A DNA stretch of 64,000 nucleotides from Tolypeutes matacus (taxonomy: Eukaryota > Chordata > Mammalia > Cingulata > Chlamyphoridae). Every line of letters begins with the position of its first letter. The first letter of the stretch is position 1. Made by a program: the position numbers and the translations under genes. The notes under the pieces were generated by a model that saw nothing but the letters and a program-made list of their open reading frames with translations, was not told where the DNA came from and searched no databases. The stretch lies in contig JAKSZT010053887.1 of NCBI GenBank assembly GCA_026826555.1, forward strand, positions 61,931,468 to 61,995,467, in the 5' to 3' direction. Positions 1 to 12,693 of the stretch are shown here, one piece after another.

Positions 1-2439
1 AAAGAAGCCCCTGTATTTCAACTGCTCATCCCCTCCCTACCCCAAAAGTGTCAAGTGGCCACTGGCTCCACCTCATTGTTATAATTTCTTGCATTGCTAG
101 AATCACCATATGTGAATCGATATCTACAAAAGCATGCCAATCTGGGATTATCCATAAATGAGAAAGGCGGTTTTTTTCCTGAGTACTGGAGTGTGTACAT
201 TTAATTGCACTATTTGGAATTTTTAATGGATTTTTAACAGAGATGTCATAAATAAATAATCCCAAAGGAATGCTTACTATCACCAATATATATAGGTTTG
301 TATGTGTGTGTGAGTGTATGTGTTTGGAGTGGGGGAGATTAGGGGATATAATCTATATTAAAAATTATATTTACTAAATAATACAGAGATTATTAACTAA
401 TAATACATACATCATAATAAATTTAGCATTATTGGAATCCACATATTTCAATTATGACATGATACCAATTTATGTAACCATTTAATAATTCCCACAAAAG
501 GAATTATACTCACTCCAGTGTGCTATTAAACATTCTCTCCTTGGAATTTTTAATGCATTTAAATATTACACATGGGTTATTCAAATTATGAAATGTAAAA
601 GGTACTATAAAATGCCCAGATGTAGCACAACTTTTGTCTTTTATTTTCTAGCATATAGTCCTGAATAACTTATACAATATTCAGTTTAAAAACAATGCAA
701 TTTATAATACATCTTCCTAATTGTCCTTAATGTTAAAAATTATTTATTCAGTTTCTCATCTTAATCAAATAAGGAAGGAAGACAGAGCTTTTTAAGGAGC
801 TTCATCAACATTTTGCTTTGTATTTCCAATGATCCATTTTGAGAAACACTTACTGGCTCATAGGGGATCCATGGGAAACTATAAAGTAAGCCTTGTAACT
901 TACTATAAAGTAAACCTTCTAAGCCTTGCATAGAATTCTCTCAGGCGTTTAGTAGAAACATCAATAAAAATGTGTGATCAGGATATCCAGACCAAGGATG
1001 TTTCTGAGGGTTCCCTCAAGTAGACCTTTATCTCTGTTTTTCATAAAAGATATTCCTTGGGATATGAGTTCTTCAAAATACTCCTCAAAAAAGAAGCTCC
1101 TATTTAAACACATTTAGAGTTCTTCGCATACTCTGTCTTGCTATTGGAGAGTCACAAATCACAATTATACCTACGTATTAGAGTTCCTGACAAGTATTTC
1201 AGTGAAGTATACTTTTTAGCTCCATTAAACCCAGAGTTTCCTAGTGTTAGTGTATTATTGACTATAGGGCCAACCCGCCCTTCTTTCCCTTTACTAAATA
1301 CTACTAATTTTTATTCTGTGGACCATACATTGGAAAGCACTGCTCAAGGCCCTGGGAACCTCTGTAGCATTGCCTTGATAATGTGACTGCTTCAAAGCCA
1401 GGGCAGAGTAGAGGGAGCACATATTTAGGAGAAAAGGTAGAAAATCTGGGAAACCCATGAGAGTTGTTCAAAATAGAATTGCTAGTTCAATTACCATTTC
1501 ATAGAGTACAATGAGTTTGCTGATTGTTTCATGTTTTCTCAGCATGTTCGGGAACATGATAAAGTGGGCCAGCCGCAACTGCAATATACTTAGTGAAAAA
1601 TGACTGCTTTTCTATTCACATGATCCCCAGATAACATATAATATAACTCTGTTTAAATGTGAAAAATGTCTTTGTTGCAGAAATGCCTAGAAAATAGGAA
1701 GAAATTTATAGAAAGTATATTTTCAAATGACCAAGCATTCAATGGTGTATGGAAAATTTCAGAAGCACAGGTACAAGTTATGTTATTCAAGTAGAAGCCC
1801 AACCACCAGAACCTGATGGCCTTACATGTGCCCTAACTGGCATCAAGTTCTTCCTTTATTAAAAGTAATTTAAGTTTGTTTTGAGACCCCATCAAAATAG
1901 CAATACACTTGTAATGCTTGTGAGAATTACTTGCCTTCTAATAAAAGCAGACTCTTAAAATGTCAGCAATCCTTCCTCTACCATTGGGACATGCTTATCT
2001 GACCAAAAGAGAAGGCAGTAGTAGATGCAGAAAAGAATGAGGCAGTTGTCAGACCTGGAGGAATGCTCTATTCTTTTTCTCTATTTCTTCTACTTAAATC
2101 TCCATCTCATTAGGGTTATATCAACAAATTTGAAAGTGGACTTCCCTTTCACATTGCAAAGAATAATATATTTTTCTATAAATGTGAAATGGTGTTTCAT
2201 GAGTTTTTTCTTTAAATATTTCACTTCCTGTCTTGGAATTAAGTGTAAAATTTGCCATGAGGACTTTTTTTTAAGGTCAGGCAGAATAGTTTTAATTTAT
2301 CAAAGTGTGTATTAATATATGAGAATTAACTTAAATCTGTGAGAAATACACTTAGGAAAGGATGAATCATTAAAGGATTGACGAATTATAAAATTGCATG
2401 CAAAGCTAGGAATATTCAAAACTACTGCATCAGCTAATA

Positions 2440-2550
2440 TAGTCTACTAGACTGTAAATCATATGAAGGCAGGGAGCATAGCCATCTTGTTCCCACTATA
2501 TTTTTTATGCTTAGGACAGTATCTGTGTAGTAGGCATGTAAATATTTTTG
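2440..2550 (+). repeat. L2 LINE 3' end fragment
   Basis: The order 'actagactgtaaatc', 'gaaggcagggagca', 'cttgttc' and 'aggacagtatctg' follows the conserved L2 3' end. Short and diverged. Confidence 0.5.
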
Positions 2551-2905
2551 CATGATTTAGTAAATTTAGGATCAAATTATAAAGCAGAAAATTGCATTTT
2601 AGGCAAAGGCTAAGAAGTGACACTAATGGAGGCATTTTTTTCAGTCCCTAAATGATTCAAAATATCATCAACTGACCACTTACATATCTAATCAGCCACA
2701 GGTGCCATTATGCATCAAACACATGTTAAACACTATCTCCGAATATTCATCCAGTTCTCACATATGCAATTTTACACACAAAGCAATGTTCTATATTTCA
2801 AGAGACCAATATTGTCAGCACTTAAGCACTTCAAATCCAATTCTTTGCAAGAATCTTTTTGTCTTTGGACTATTGTTGAACTTTTCTCATAAAGTATGAG
2901 CAATA

Positions 2906-3145
2906 GGGGAGCGGATGTGGCTTAAGCACTTGCTTCCCACATAGGAGGTCCCTGGTGGATTCGGTTCCCAGTGCCTCCTAAACAAAAACAAAATAATAAG
3001 CAAACAAACAAACAAAAAAACCAACTCAGGGGAGCAGATGTGGCTCAGTGGTTGAGCACCAGCTGACTTCCCACACACAAATTCCCTTGTTCAATCCCCA
3101 GCCTTGGTACTTCAAAAATAAATAAATAAATAAATAAATAAAAGA
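2906..3145 (+). repeat. DAS-SINE (armadillo tRNA-like SINE) with target-site duplication
   Basis: Begins with the 'ggagcggatgtggct' and 'gcttcccacataggaggt' signature of DAS-SINEs, followed by an internal A-rich linker, a second related monomer (from about 3030), and an (AAAT)n tail. The 10-base direct repeat atgagcaata flanks it at 2896-2905 and 3146-3155. The family indicates a xenarthran, most likely an armadillo. Confidence 0.85.
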
Positions 3146-6100
3146 ATGAGCAATAAAGTTATACTTCATAGGTTTTCTTACATTCTTTTAAAGTAGAGAC
3201 ATTAGTATGAATTTTTCTATATATTTTTATGACATCAAATGGAAAAAAAAGCACCTAAAATGTTAATGTAAGTATTTGAATTTATATTCCTTGAAATTTG
3301 ATCAATATGCATAAAAACATTAAAATGAGGAATGATTAAATGGTGTTTCATTTAATCCTGACATAAATTTAGATATGAAAGAATATGTCAATATTTGGAA
3401 GGCTTTAAAGAGAGGCGTCTACTTTACCACTTTTAGATATATTTCCTTGTCTTTAATATATGGTATTTGTATGATTTTTTATTTAGAAAAATTAAAATAT
3501 AAATAGGAAAAGTGGAGCACAGTTTACACATGATTAGCTAAAAGGGACAAACTTTGGAATCTCTTTAAAATACATCTAATTTAAAAGCTCAGCTACTTTG
3601 ATTTTTTTTTCCGTATAGAACCATAAAATTTTATTTAAACAGAATTGCATATATAACTCCTAGAGTGTAGACAGATGCTATTATTTGTTCACTTCATCAA
3701 AATGGTCTTTTAAACTCTTGCTATATCTGTATTACCAGTTCCAGGAGAAACCAAGGTGAAAGAGGCCCAAGAGAAGCCCAATCTTCTTTGCTATTTCTAG
3801 CAAAGGAAATGCCATTCTTGCCACTAACCCTTGGAATGATTTCCAAGTTCTCTAAAAATAATTTAACCTGTGTCAAATAGCTGTCTCATCGGGAAAACTC
3901 AATAAATGAATGCAGAGGTTAGAAAGAGTAAGAGAAAGTTAGGTGTTAACACTGAAATGGTATATCCTAGGTATGTTGGATTGAAACTCCAAATTAGCCA
4001 GTACACTTCCATACATCTGCTCCCTTTTCTTTAAGCTTGAGCTATGTTCTTGCAGAAAGCCTAATAATCCTCACTCTGATGTTGTATTTCAAATGAAAGA
4101 GCCAGCAATATCACGGCATAGGTGCCTTTGTAAAGAGGTTAAATGTTATGGGTCGGTGGATTTCTATTGGGAGTCAGTATTTTTATATCTGAAAGTTAGA
4201 TTATACAATGAGGAAGGAAGAATAAGAGGGGTAATATAAAAATATACAATGTAAAATATTTCAATTTAACATAGAACTGTGATTTAAAGATGATATGCCT
4301 AATAAATTCTGCCTCTTTTTAAACAACAGTTGACTTCTTTAAAATTTTGTGCAAATTATTACTTGGTGGCCAAATCTTACTTCACCATACCTGAATAGTG
4401 TCACACTTCACTATTACCTGGGAAATCCCAGGTATATACTTATACAAAGCTGAAATGAAAAGCATGCTTTAAACAAACTTTGAACAAATACTTTGTATAA
4501 AAATTTGGGCTCTTTGAATACCATTTTCTTACTTTGAACCATCAGTTATTCAAAAATGATTTTGTATATTCAGTACATGATTTTGCAAAAATTATATTTT
4601 ATAATTTTCTCACTGTTAACTGAAGATGAACATTTATTATATGTTGGTCTATGTATGAAATGTCATTGCCTATTATGATTTTCAGACATCTGGTAGAATT
4701 CTCAAGTGGACAAATTGTGTATTTTTAGGAAGGAGGACTTACCACATGACTGCATTGTCCATAAACTTTTGCAGGATGCCATCTAAATCAAGACTTTTTG
4801 AGATAAACAAAATACAATGGAAATGTTCTGGCTTTTAAACACTTTTGTAGCTTCTAGTATGTTAAGACAACTTATAAAATGTTTTAAAAATCGGGTCATA
4901 GTGTCTTGAATTAGCCCCTAGACCTGTATAAGGATGAAAGTGGAACTGAATTTGCCTAAAGGGTCATGTAATTGCAAATACAAGGTCATATGCTGTGACT
5001 TTGGTCTCCCACTCTTTCATAATTTGTTTTATTTTATTTTTCATAATTTATTTTAGAGTTGGGGTAGAAAAGGGGATGAAGGAAGGCAATATATGAAACA
5101 TGTGCCATTTGCCAAGAAGTGTGCTTGCCACTTTACTTATGGCTTCTCATTCTCATTTATATAGAGTTAAGCTCTGTATAAGCTAAAACAAACAAAAACA
5201 GCCAAAGGAAATCCCTTACTCTTTTTCATACCAAATCGAGAGTTTCTCTTCTGTCTGTACAGGAGAGAAAATCTCTTTAAAAAAAATAAGAGAAATCTGT
5301 TTCCGTTCCCCCCTCCCTGCCCCATTTGCATTCACTGTTTTTTTGTCTTGTAATGAAGGAAGTACAGGGGCAGGTTGCAGCTTCAAAAGAGAATTTTGCA
5401 TATATTTATGTTTTTCTTTTTCTGCAGGTCAGATGGTAATAGTTGAGAGCAGCTTGAAAATAAGAGTTAAGAAAAATGGGTAGATATTCAGAATAAAGGA
5501 TAGTTTTCAATTAATTTGAAGCAATGTTTAGAATAGTAACTGCTGGTAAAAATAGTTAAAATATATTTAAATATAAAACTTTAATTCCAAATGCAGTAGA
5601 TGGAGAAAAAATAAGGGCCAATTGGTTATGGCTCTTTTAAGACTAAACTGAAGGGATTATAAATTTATAAACAATCTCTTATAAAATGGTCTAGTTAAGT
5701 TCTTTATATCATTAAATAACATTAAATTTGGCATGGCTGCCCTTTATAGGTATCATTATATCCTGTTAAATGAATAACATGCTGAGATATAGGAAGATAA
5801 AGATAAGGCTAAAGGTAAAGATTAGAAACTATATTGAATTGATAATGCCAAGCATTTTTCATAAATACTTCAGCCAGTTCTATGTTTTCATTTAAAAGAT
5901 ACTCTTAGACATTACATGAAAGTCAAATATCTATCCAAATAATTTTAGTATTCTCTATTTTTATCCTGAGAAAGCACTGACAACAGAGACAACATTTTCA
6001 ATCAAGAAAATGATTGTTCTCTAAAGCGAATTAGCCAATCTTCTAATTTTAAATGCTTGGAAACTATTTGAGAAAAAAATAAAGTTATATTTATTGCAGA

Positions 6101-6224
6101 ATCTCCCTTGGGCATAGAGTTGACCTAAATGATGAGCAATTTGGGTCAATATTACCAAAGTGGATTAAAGGTATGTGTAGTGATTCCAAATTTGTGTCCG
6201 CAAATTTGTAGGCTAAGCACTTGC

Positions 6225-6250
6225 CTTGATCACTTGATCACTTGATCACT
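6225..6250 (+). repeat. Short tandem of an 8-base unit
   Basis: The unit cttgatca occurs three times in succession, plus two bases. Confidence 0.9.
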
Positions 6251-6628
6251 ACTACCCCCCTTTTTTTCCTGTCTGCTGACCAGTAGACCAGAGAACAGCG
6301 CTAAGCACTTTGATGAGTCACTGTAAATGTGTATATCATACTTTAACCTTGTTCTTTATGTGGCTAAAGCCTTAATAGTCCCTCACCCCCAAAATCATAT
6401 TTGAAATACAATACATTAGCAATCTGAAACAGAGTTAGCTGTGAAGCAGGATATCAAGAATAAACAGATGCCATTCTAGACATTTCTAAAGAGGATCCAG
6501 CTACTTAATGGCCACTGAGGTCTTCAGTGAATAGGTGTGAATATTTCAGTGCTGTCCAGCCTGAACTGAAATGCAGTTCTTACATCCAAATTTAAAAACC
6601 GTCTGTGCATATTTTTTCTAAAGGTTCA

Positions 6629-6634
6629 TTTATT
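6629..6634 (-). promoter_or_regulatory. Candidate polyadenylation signal
   Basis: AATAAA on the minus strand, about 140 nt downstream of the TGA that closes the terminal exon. It is the first canonical hexamer downstream in this direction. Such hexamers are common by chance in AT-rich DNA, so this is only a plausible 3' end. Confidence 0.35.
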
Positions 6635-6771
6635 AGTCCAAATGTTACTACGGTTGGGATCTTGAAAAAACATTCTCTTAGTTTTGGTTATGTTCTTCAG
6701 CAAAAGGAAGTTGGGAAGACTAGAGAATGGAACTTGTGCTTGGAGGCCATAAAGTCGAGACGTCGTGTTTT

Positions 6772-7049
6772 TCACTTCAGAGCAGGCAAGGTTGGGCTGA
6801 AGACGGTTGAGTAAGTACTTTTCTCTGCCAAAGTTAGGATGATGAACCGTGGGTGAACCTCTGCAAAATTCACCAACTGAAATGCTGTTAGTATTTGATT
6901 ATTAAGGCTCTTCGAGCCATTTTCCTCACAGGTCGGGCCCATTCTCTTGTAGGGGCAAGTGCAGCACCCATTGAGAGGGCTACAGTCACCTGGGTGAGCA
7001 CACTGACACCTCAGAGTGCAGTTAGGGCCGAACTGGCCTGGCCTGCATT
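6772..7049 (-). CDS. EGFEM1: Terminal coding exon of multi-EGF gene (last EGF-like repeat plus C-terminal tail and stop)
   Basis: Read on the minus strand, a pyrimidine-rich acceptor ending in cacag precedes a phase-1 exon whose first full codon is Cys. Residues 1-40 form an EGF-like repeat of the laminin/MEGF type with Cys at 1, 10, 14, 16, 22, 28, 29, 31 and 40. Cys28 is extra, filling the variable position between the conserved Gly27 and Cys29. Unlike every other exon in the array, no splice donor follows the last cysteine; the frame stays open for about 50 more codons and ends in TGA at 6774-6772. The 49-residue tail has no obvious transmembrane helix, so the product would be secreted. 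This is most simply the last exon. A GT inside the final cysteine codon (6929-6928) is an alternative donor. The symbol EGFEM1 is inferred from architecture; MEGF6 is the nearest alternative. Confidence 0.68.
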
Positions 7050-7984
7050 CTGTGAGGGAAAAAAATAAAAAGTAATTTGAATATGCTCTTCAATCCCACT
7101 GTCTTCTTACTATTGTTTCTTGTAATTCAATAAGATAATAATAGACTCGCAGAGAAACTTGGTTAACAGCACGGCACCTTCTTCCCATGATGGAAAGTTA
7201 CGTAATAAGAGTAAGAACTTTAATGGAAAAGGGGGGGGGAGTGTCAAGGAAGTTAGTGACGAAATTGAAAAGAGGAGGAGACAGGACAGCAACTTATATT
7301 TTAAAAGTGCCTTCTCAGAATTAGATTATTTAGTAGAGCTTGTAACAGTAGCATTGTAAGGACAGAGGGAAAATGAATTAGTTGCTTTGAGGTCAGAAAA
7401 AGGCAACACTCACCCAGAATACACAATATACGAGATTTATCCTTAGGTTGAAAGCATGATTATTTGTGCTTATGTTGTTGGAAATGAAATGGCTTTAAAT
7501 TCAACTCTTTCGTCACTTAAAATATATCAAAAGGGCTATAGATCCCCTGTGTTCCTGCAGCTGTGAATTCCTGTTGTAATAAAGGGATACAACTATCTTT
7601 AAATTGAATTGCATTGTGCTGTGTCAGGTAGAAAAAGAGAGGGCAAGGAAACAAAGTGTTAGCTTTATTAGAAGAACTAAACCTGTGCTAAAAGGAACCC
7701 CCACCTCCTTCCCCACCCCCCTGCCAAACATTACATCCCACATCCAGCAGAGAATTAGCAGAGAATTAACAGGTTCTGTTTTTGAAGAATTGTGAAAATA
7801 AGAATGCTCAGCCCATAGAAGCGAAAAATGGGTTCCTAATTCTTAGGCAGGCAGGCAGGACGGGGAAGTAATTCAATTTCCCAGTGTTTAGGGATTGGAC
7901 ACATGTTAACTTTTCAATCATAACAATCACCTACTTTTGAACAGTTTACAATGTGAGTTCCTAATACTTTAGCTCAGCTGGTTT

Positions 7985-8150
7985 TAACAAACATCTGTGA
8001 GATAGGCAAGGGAGTGAATTCAGCTTTCCAGTTCTAGAAAGAAATAAAGGTATAGTTTAAGAGAGCTACTCAAATGTTACCCCTGGTTAGTGACAGAACT
8101 GGGGCTCTGATTTTTCACATAGTGCTCTTTCCTCCTTCTGCACTATGTGA
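7985..8150 (-). repeat. MIR fragment
   Basis: Antisense MIR order: A-rich 'gaaagaaataaaggtatag', a 'gttacccctggttagtgacagaactgggg' core relative, then 'tttttcacatagtgctc'. Diverged. Confidence 0.5.
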
Positions 8151-9288
8151 GAAGACTAAAGGTATCATGCATATATAGAAAAAAGCCCAAATAAGGAAGT
8201 AAAAAGTGGGAAAGTGAAAAGTTTAGCAATATCAAAGTAAACAAGAAAAATAGGTACTAAAGCAAATTTTAGGTCTGTGTGCAAAATTTTGTTAAAAATT
8301 TATTTATTTGAAATCCCCCCTTGCTTGGCTTGAGATGCTTTCCACAAGCAGTTTGATGTTTAGTTTTTTACTCTCTTGGATTAAGAAGCTAGGCTAAATT
8401 GTGGTCTAGCGCTCTGACCTTAATTAACTAGTTTAAGATTTTAAAGATGGGTTAAATGGAAATTAATAAATCAATTGTATATTTACAATTGGCTCAATAT
8501 TAGCGCTGAGCGATTTCCATCCCTCACCAGATAAAGGAACAACAAGTAGATAAAAGCAGCTTTGGAGGCCATGCGAATGCTGCTCTGAAATGAATCTTTT
8601 CCTTCAAACACATCAATCTTTGTGAAAATTAAAAAGAAAAAGTCTGTGATTTCAAATTCAACCCAACACACCCGCCTATACTTTGTGTGTAACAGCATTC
8701 CTTCGTTTGGTGGTAAGATCTAGTTTACTTGTTTGAAAGAGTTATGAATCAGGATCTCTCCTGAACAGCTCAGAATCTGATTTTAATTTATAGAAATGCC
8801 ACATTTTCATTTTAATAATGATGTGTATCTAAGACATCTGTTTGAATGTCTGCAAATGTTAATTTACCGAAGGGGGGGGCTAATAAAAAGCTTTTATATT
8901 CTTTTATGAATTAACATCATAGCTGTTTAATAGGTCCTTTACCAGAGTTCAAATTAAAATGAGGTCTTTTATCTTTATGGCAAAGACACAGCTGCTCACA
9001 GTTAATATCTATGCCTAATTGAAAATAAAAATGCAAATAAAAGACCTTATAGTACATCTGTGTAGACTGTGTGTACCTCCAAAGAGCTCATGACAAGAGG
9101 GGCCTTGAATTGTCCAGAAGGAATGGATACTTTGATATATATGGTCTATGATTATATGACAATTTCCTTGTGGATGGCGTGAGAGACTACATGACACAGA
9201 AATTTAACTTGTACAATATATAGTGGGCTTTTGATTTCCATCTGTCAGTAAGTTCTCCAAGTTTAGTGGCTCTCTTTAAGCCACTGTT

Positions 9289-9478
9289 CAGTACTGCCAA
9301 TAGAACTTTCTGCAGTGATGAAAATGTTCTATACTGCACTATCCAATATGGTAGCTGCTAGCCCATATGTGGCCACTGAGCACTTGAAATGTAACTTGTG
9401 TGACTGAGCAACTGAATTTTGAATTTAATTTATATTAAATAGCAACATGTGTTTAGTGGCTATCCTATTGGACAGTGC
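9289..9478 (+). mobile_element. hAT-Charlie nonautonomous MITE
   Basis: Ends form an imperfect inverted repeat ('cagtactgccaatag' at the left, 'ctattggacagtgc' at the right). The internal 'gagcacttgaaatgt' and 'gtagctgctagcccatatgtggcc' are diagnostic of a common eutherian MER-type DNA transposon fossil. I am not certain of the exact MER number. Confidence 0.75.
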
Positions 9479-9523
9479 AAATAGACAACCAAAAGCAGTC
9501 CCATTCTTTTTTTCCCCTCATTG

Positions 9524-9727
9524 AGAGTCAGTGTAGTGATTAAAAGTCTGCCTCTGGACCCAGATTACCTGGTTCAAATCCAAAATCTGACATTTACTAA
9601 CTGTGTATCTTTGAGCAAGTTAATTAATCTTTCTATGCCTCAGCTCCCTCATCTATAAAACAGAAATGATGATGATAATGATAGGGTAAATTAAAATGCC
9701 TCATAGATAATAATCCTCAATAAATAC
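9524..9727 (+). repeat. MIR SINE, near full length
   Basis: Sense order: 'gtagtgattaaaagtctgcctctgg', the tRNA-like 'ggttcaaatcc', the core 'gagcaagttaattaatctttctatgcctcagc', then 'tcataga' and 'caataaata'. Confidence 0.85.
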
Positions 9728-10270
9728 AAGTGTGTTTCTTCACTATTCAGGTGGAACCATGACTGCAAAAAGCATTCAACTGTTAGTGACCATTTTCTTG
9801 GTGACATGCTATTATGTGGTTTCACCAAGATGTCACATGGATGTTTATTCTGACAGATTTGTTTTAGATATAACAAATTTCAGACATGCTTCTGTCTATC
9901 AAGACTCCTTGAGGAGTAAGGAGAAGAGAAGCAAGAATTCCTCCAACAAACATTTGCTCAGTTATCATCTGTTAGAGCTTGTTCTAGGCTCTTTTGATAA
10001 AAAAGATAAATAAACATGGATCCTACTCTCAAGAAGCCTAAAATGCAGTGCAGCACAGAGATTAGAGACTTAAATGGACAGCCTTGAAATAAAGAAATTT
10101 CAGCATCAGAATATCACAAAGGATTCCTAGTCAATACTCGTAACTCATTGACCATATTTGACAAGTCTATAAAGAAGGGAAGAAGGTGTGATAGAAAAGA
10201 ACACAGCCTTCTTGAGGTGCCATTGGAGGTTCCTTATTCTGGACTTTCAAACCTACAGTATTGTCCACCA

Positions 10271-10440
10271 ACACCATAGCACAAGGTCTGGAACCAGACT
10301 GCCAAGTTTCAAATCCTGGCTCTGCCACTTACTGCCTTTATATGCCTCAGCTTCCTTATCTGTCAGATGGGAATAAGAGTAATAACAACCATATATAGTT
10401 GTGGTGAGGATTCAATGAATTAATATATGTAATTTATTTA
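10271..10440 (+). repeat. MIR SINE
   Basis: 'ggctctgccacttactgc', 'tgcctcagcttccttatctgtcagatggg' and 'ttgtggtgaggattcaatgaattaa' follow the MIR consensus in sense orientation. Confidence 0.85.
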
Positions 10441-11224
10441 AGATGGCACCAGCCATTCAAAGCAACAGCTTTGTATTGTTTTTGCTTGGAAGCAGGCTGA
10501 GTGAGAGTTGGGGGGATGGTGCTGGGTGAATAGCACTCTTCTATAGCCTGGAAGGTAACTGTGGCTTTCTCAGCATTACTGGAATCCTAAATTATAGAAT
10601 TATAGATTATTAGTGCTGAAAACAAACTCTGAAACACCCAGTTGAAACCCTTTGTTATACGAGGCAAGTAAATTCTGAGATTAAACACTCTGCCTTGGGT
10701 TATAATATGAGGTAGGGTCAGTCCTTCAAGGTACTGTGAGTTATATGAAAATTTTTATCTAATAAAAATCCATTAAGTCTGTTAGCAAGTGATTAGCCAG
10801 CAATTTACTCAATCTCTCCTCTTCTTAAGATAGTCTCTTAAGAATTAGAACTTCACATTTTTGGTCATTCTTCTTTTGAGTGGAAGGGAAAATAAAGTAT
10901 AAGTCTTTTACAATACCCAAAGAACAGTTGAGAGCTTGGTTCTCAGGAATACTTTTCTTTCATTGACTTAATTCTGATAATTTCTCTAATCACTTTAGTG
11001 ATTAGGATGTTCACTGTGTCTGTGAGGTACTTACAAAGTGTCCTCTGTCAGCTATGGTGCTGAATTTAGGTGTCCGTGATGTAACTACAAACCCAGATAA
11101 ATACTAGCTACAAAGTGTCAAGCAATGTTGAGACAGTAAATAAAGTAACATTTCGAGTATGAAAATGTCTATAGATCTCTGTATAACAAGTCACAGGCAC
11201 TTCCTGAAGTGCTTTGGCTCATAC

Positions 11225-11353
11225 CAGAATCACATCTGACTCCAATTCTCCCTGGCGGGCCAAGGCATTTTCCAGTCACTGGGTGGCAGGAACTTCTTCC
11301 TTCACAGTCACAAACTTGATGGTAGTTGTCTCCAAACATTCCAGGTAAACATT
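11225..11353 (-). CDS. EGFEM1: EGF-like repeat exon, degenerate (two canonical cysteines lost)
   Basis: A 129 bp phase 1-1 exon on the minus strand with acceptor ggtag and donor TCTG/gtatga. Cys occur at residues 1, 14, 16, 22, 29 and 40. The expected second cysteine is Tyr10 and the seventh is Gly31, although the surrounding spacing (Gly4, Gly7, Gly27, Gly34, Gly37) matches the sister repeats. In the known laminin-type EGF pairing (1-3, 2-4, 5-6, 7-8) both the 2-4 and 7-8 bridges would be lost. The frame is open and joins in frame with its neighbours. The acceptor is ambiguous: another AG (cacag) lies 5 nt upstream, and its use would shift the frame. I read this as a real exon under relaxed constraint. 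Confidence 0.8.
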
Positions 11354-12693
11354 CTACCCTGTGAGATTTTACTGATGAACCTAAATTGAGATTAAAGATG
11401 TAATTTTCCTCAAGATTGAACCCCAGTTAGTAAAGGGGATTAATACAATAAGATTCTGCTAATCAGAGGAAGAGGACAAAGTTTTGGAATTCTGAAAAAG
11501 AAGCTCCATTTTATACATGATTCTACATTCAAGCCTTAAAATTGATTTATTTCAGCACTGCTTCATATGTGTTAGAATGTACACTTTTTGAAGATAGGAA
11601 CATAAGGAAGATAAAGAAGGGTATCAAGTCTAATAGCCAAGTTTATTACTTTTAATATTATTCTTTAAAATGTTACTTATTCATTGTGTATATCCCAGGA
11701 AATTGTAAGCTCCATGCTTTCCACTATATTCCCAGGATTTAACACAGTAGAAGGTGTATGACTTCTGAGAATATTTGTATACTCACACCATAAAGTATGG
11801 GACTAATAGACAAATCCTCTTTAAAGGCCATGGGCAATAACTTTGCTTCACTTAAAGTCAAATTACGACTATCATCATGTTAGCATTATCATAATTATGG
11901 TTGTTATTAAGTAATGTTGCTAAGTAAAATAAAATGGCCGCTGGCATGGGGCCTTGCCAGGAGGGCCGCCTTTCTGAGAAAGGATTTTCCAGAAGACAAA
12001 AACGACCTACAGGGGCTTTCCAGGAAAATGAAACAATGGGATGTACCCTACAGATAGAGATAGCTTACCAGAAAGGACAAGCACATCATACTAATCAATG
12101 TACAACTGCTCTCCAGTTTTTAAGAATTCTATATGTAAAATGGAAATTTAACATCATTCAATCAGAACATCTCCTCACTGGTTTCTGCATTTGCCTTATA
12201 TATGTTTTCCCATTCCATCCCCTTGGTGGAACACCTTTCCATATGTGGTTTGGATGCTGCCTGATTCATGAATCTTAAACCCATCAAATAAACTCCAATA
12301 ATAAATATCTTGTCCAATATATTTTTTAACACAGTGGAAGTCATATAGACCAAATGGGAAATTGCATTGTTTATTGAAAATTATGCAGTTTGGCATTACT
12401 CAAACTATGTGTTTTGGCATGATCCGAGACTTTTAGGGTTTCTAATAATTTATTTAAAATTGAGTAGTCCAAATTCTCACTGTATATGTTTGTCCAGACA
12501 CATGGTTGTGGTTATTTTCTAATGATATTTTTCATAAATTCTTTGTATTACAGCACAACTGAACCCAATACTTAAGCCACACTATTTTAAAAGCACTGAA
12601 TTAAATACTTACTCTCATTCAGAGGTCTTTGTCCTCTGAATACCAACAGCTTTAGGTGTGTTTTCAGATATTAAACAATTGCATTTAGGGGAA

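Larger units (their letters stand above)
1..6628. other. Downstream flank of the EGF gene, no gene seen
   Basis: AT-rich sequence with no convincing exon on either strand; open frames are short and lack family motifs. It contains an L2 3' end fragment, one DAS-SINE, and a three-copy tandem of an 8-base unit at 6225-6248. The rest is unrecognised, probably old non-coding DNA. Confidence 0.6.
7050..11224 (-). other. Intron (4.2 kb) between EGF exons
   Basis: Bounded by the donor at 11224-11223 and the acceptor at 7051-7050. Contains MIRs and one hAT MITE; the remainder is unrecognised. Confidence 0.75.

Noticed and set aside
6929..7049. Treating the last EGF exon as internal with a normal 129 bp length
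   Set aside because: The position where the other exons have their donor reads aatggctc here, with no GT or GC consensus, so the terminal-exon reading is preferred.
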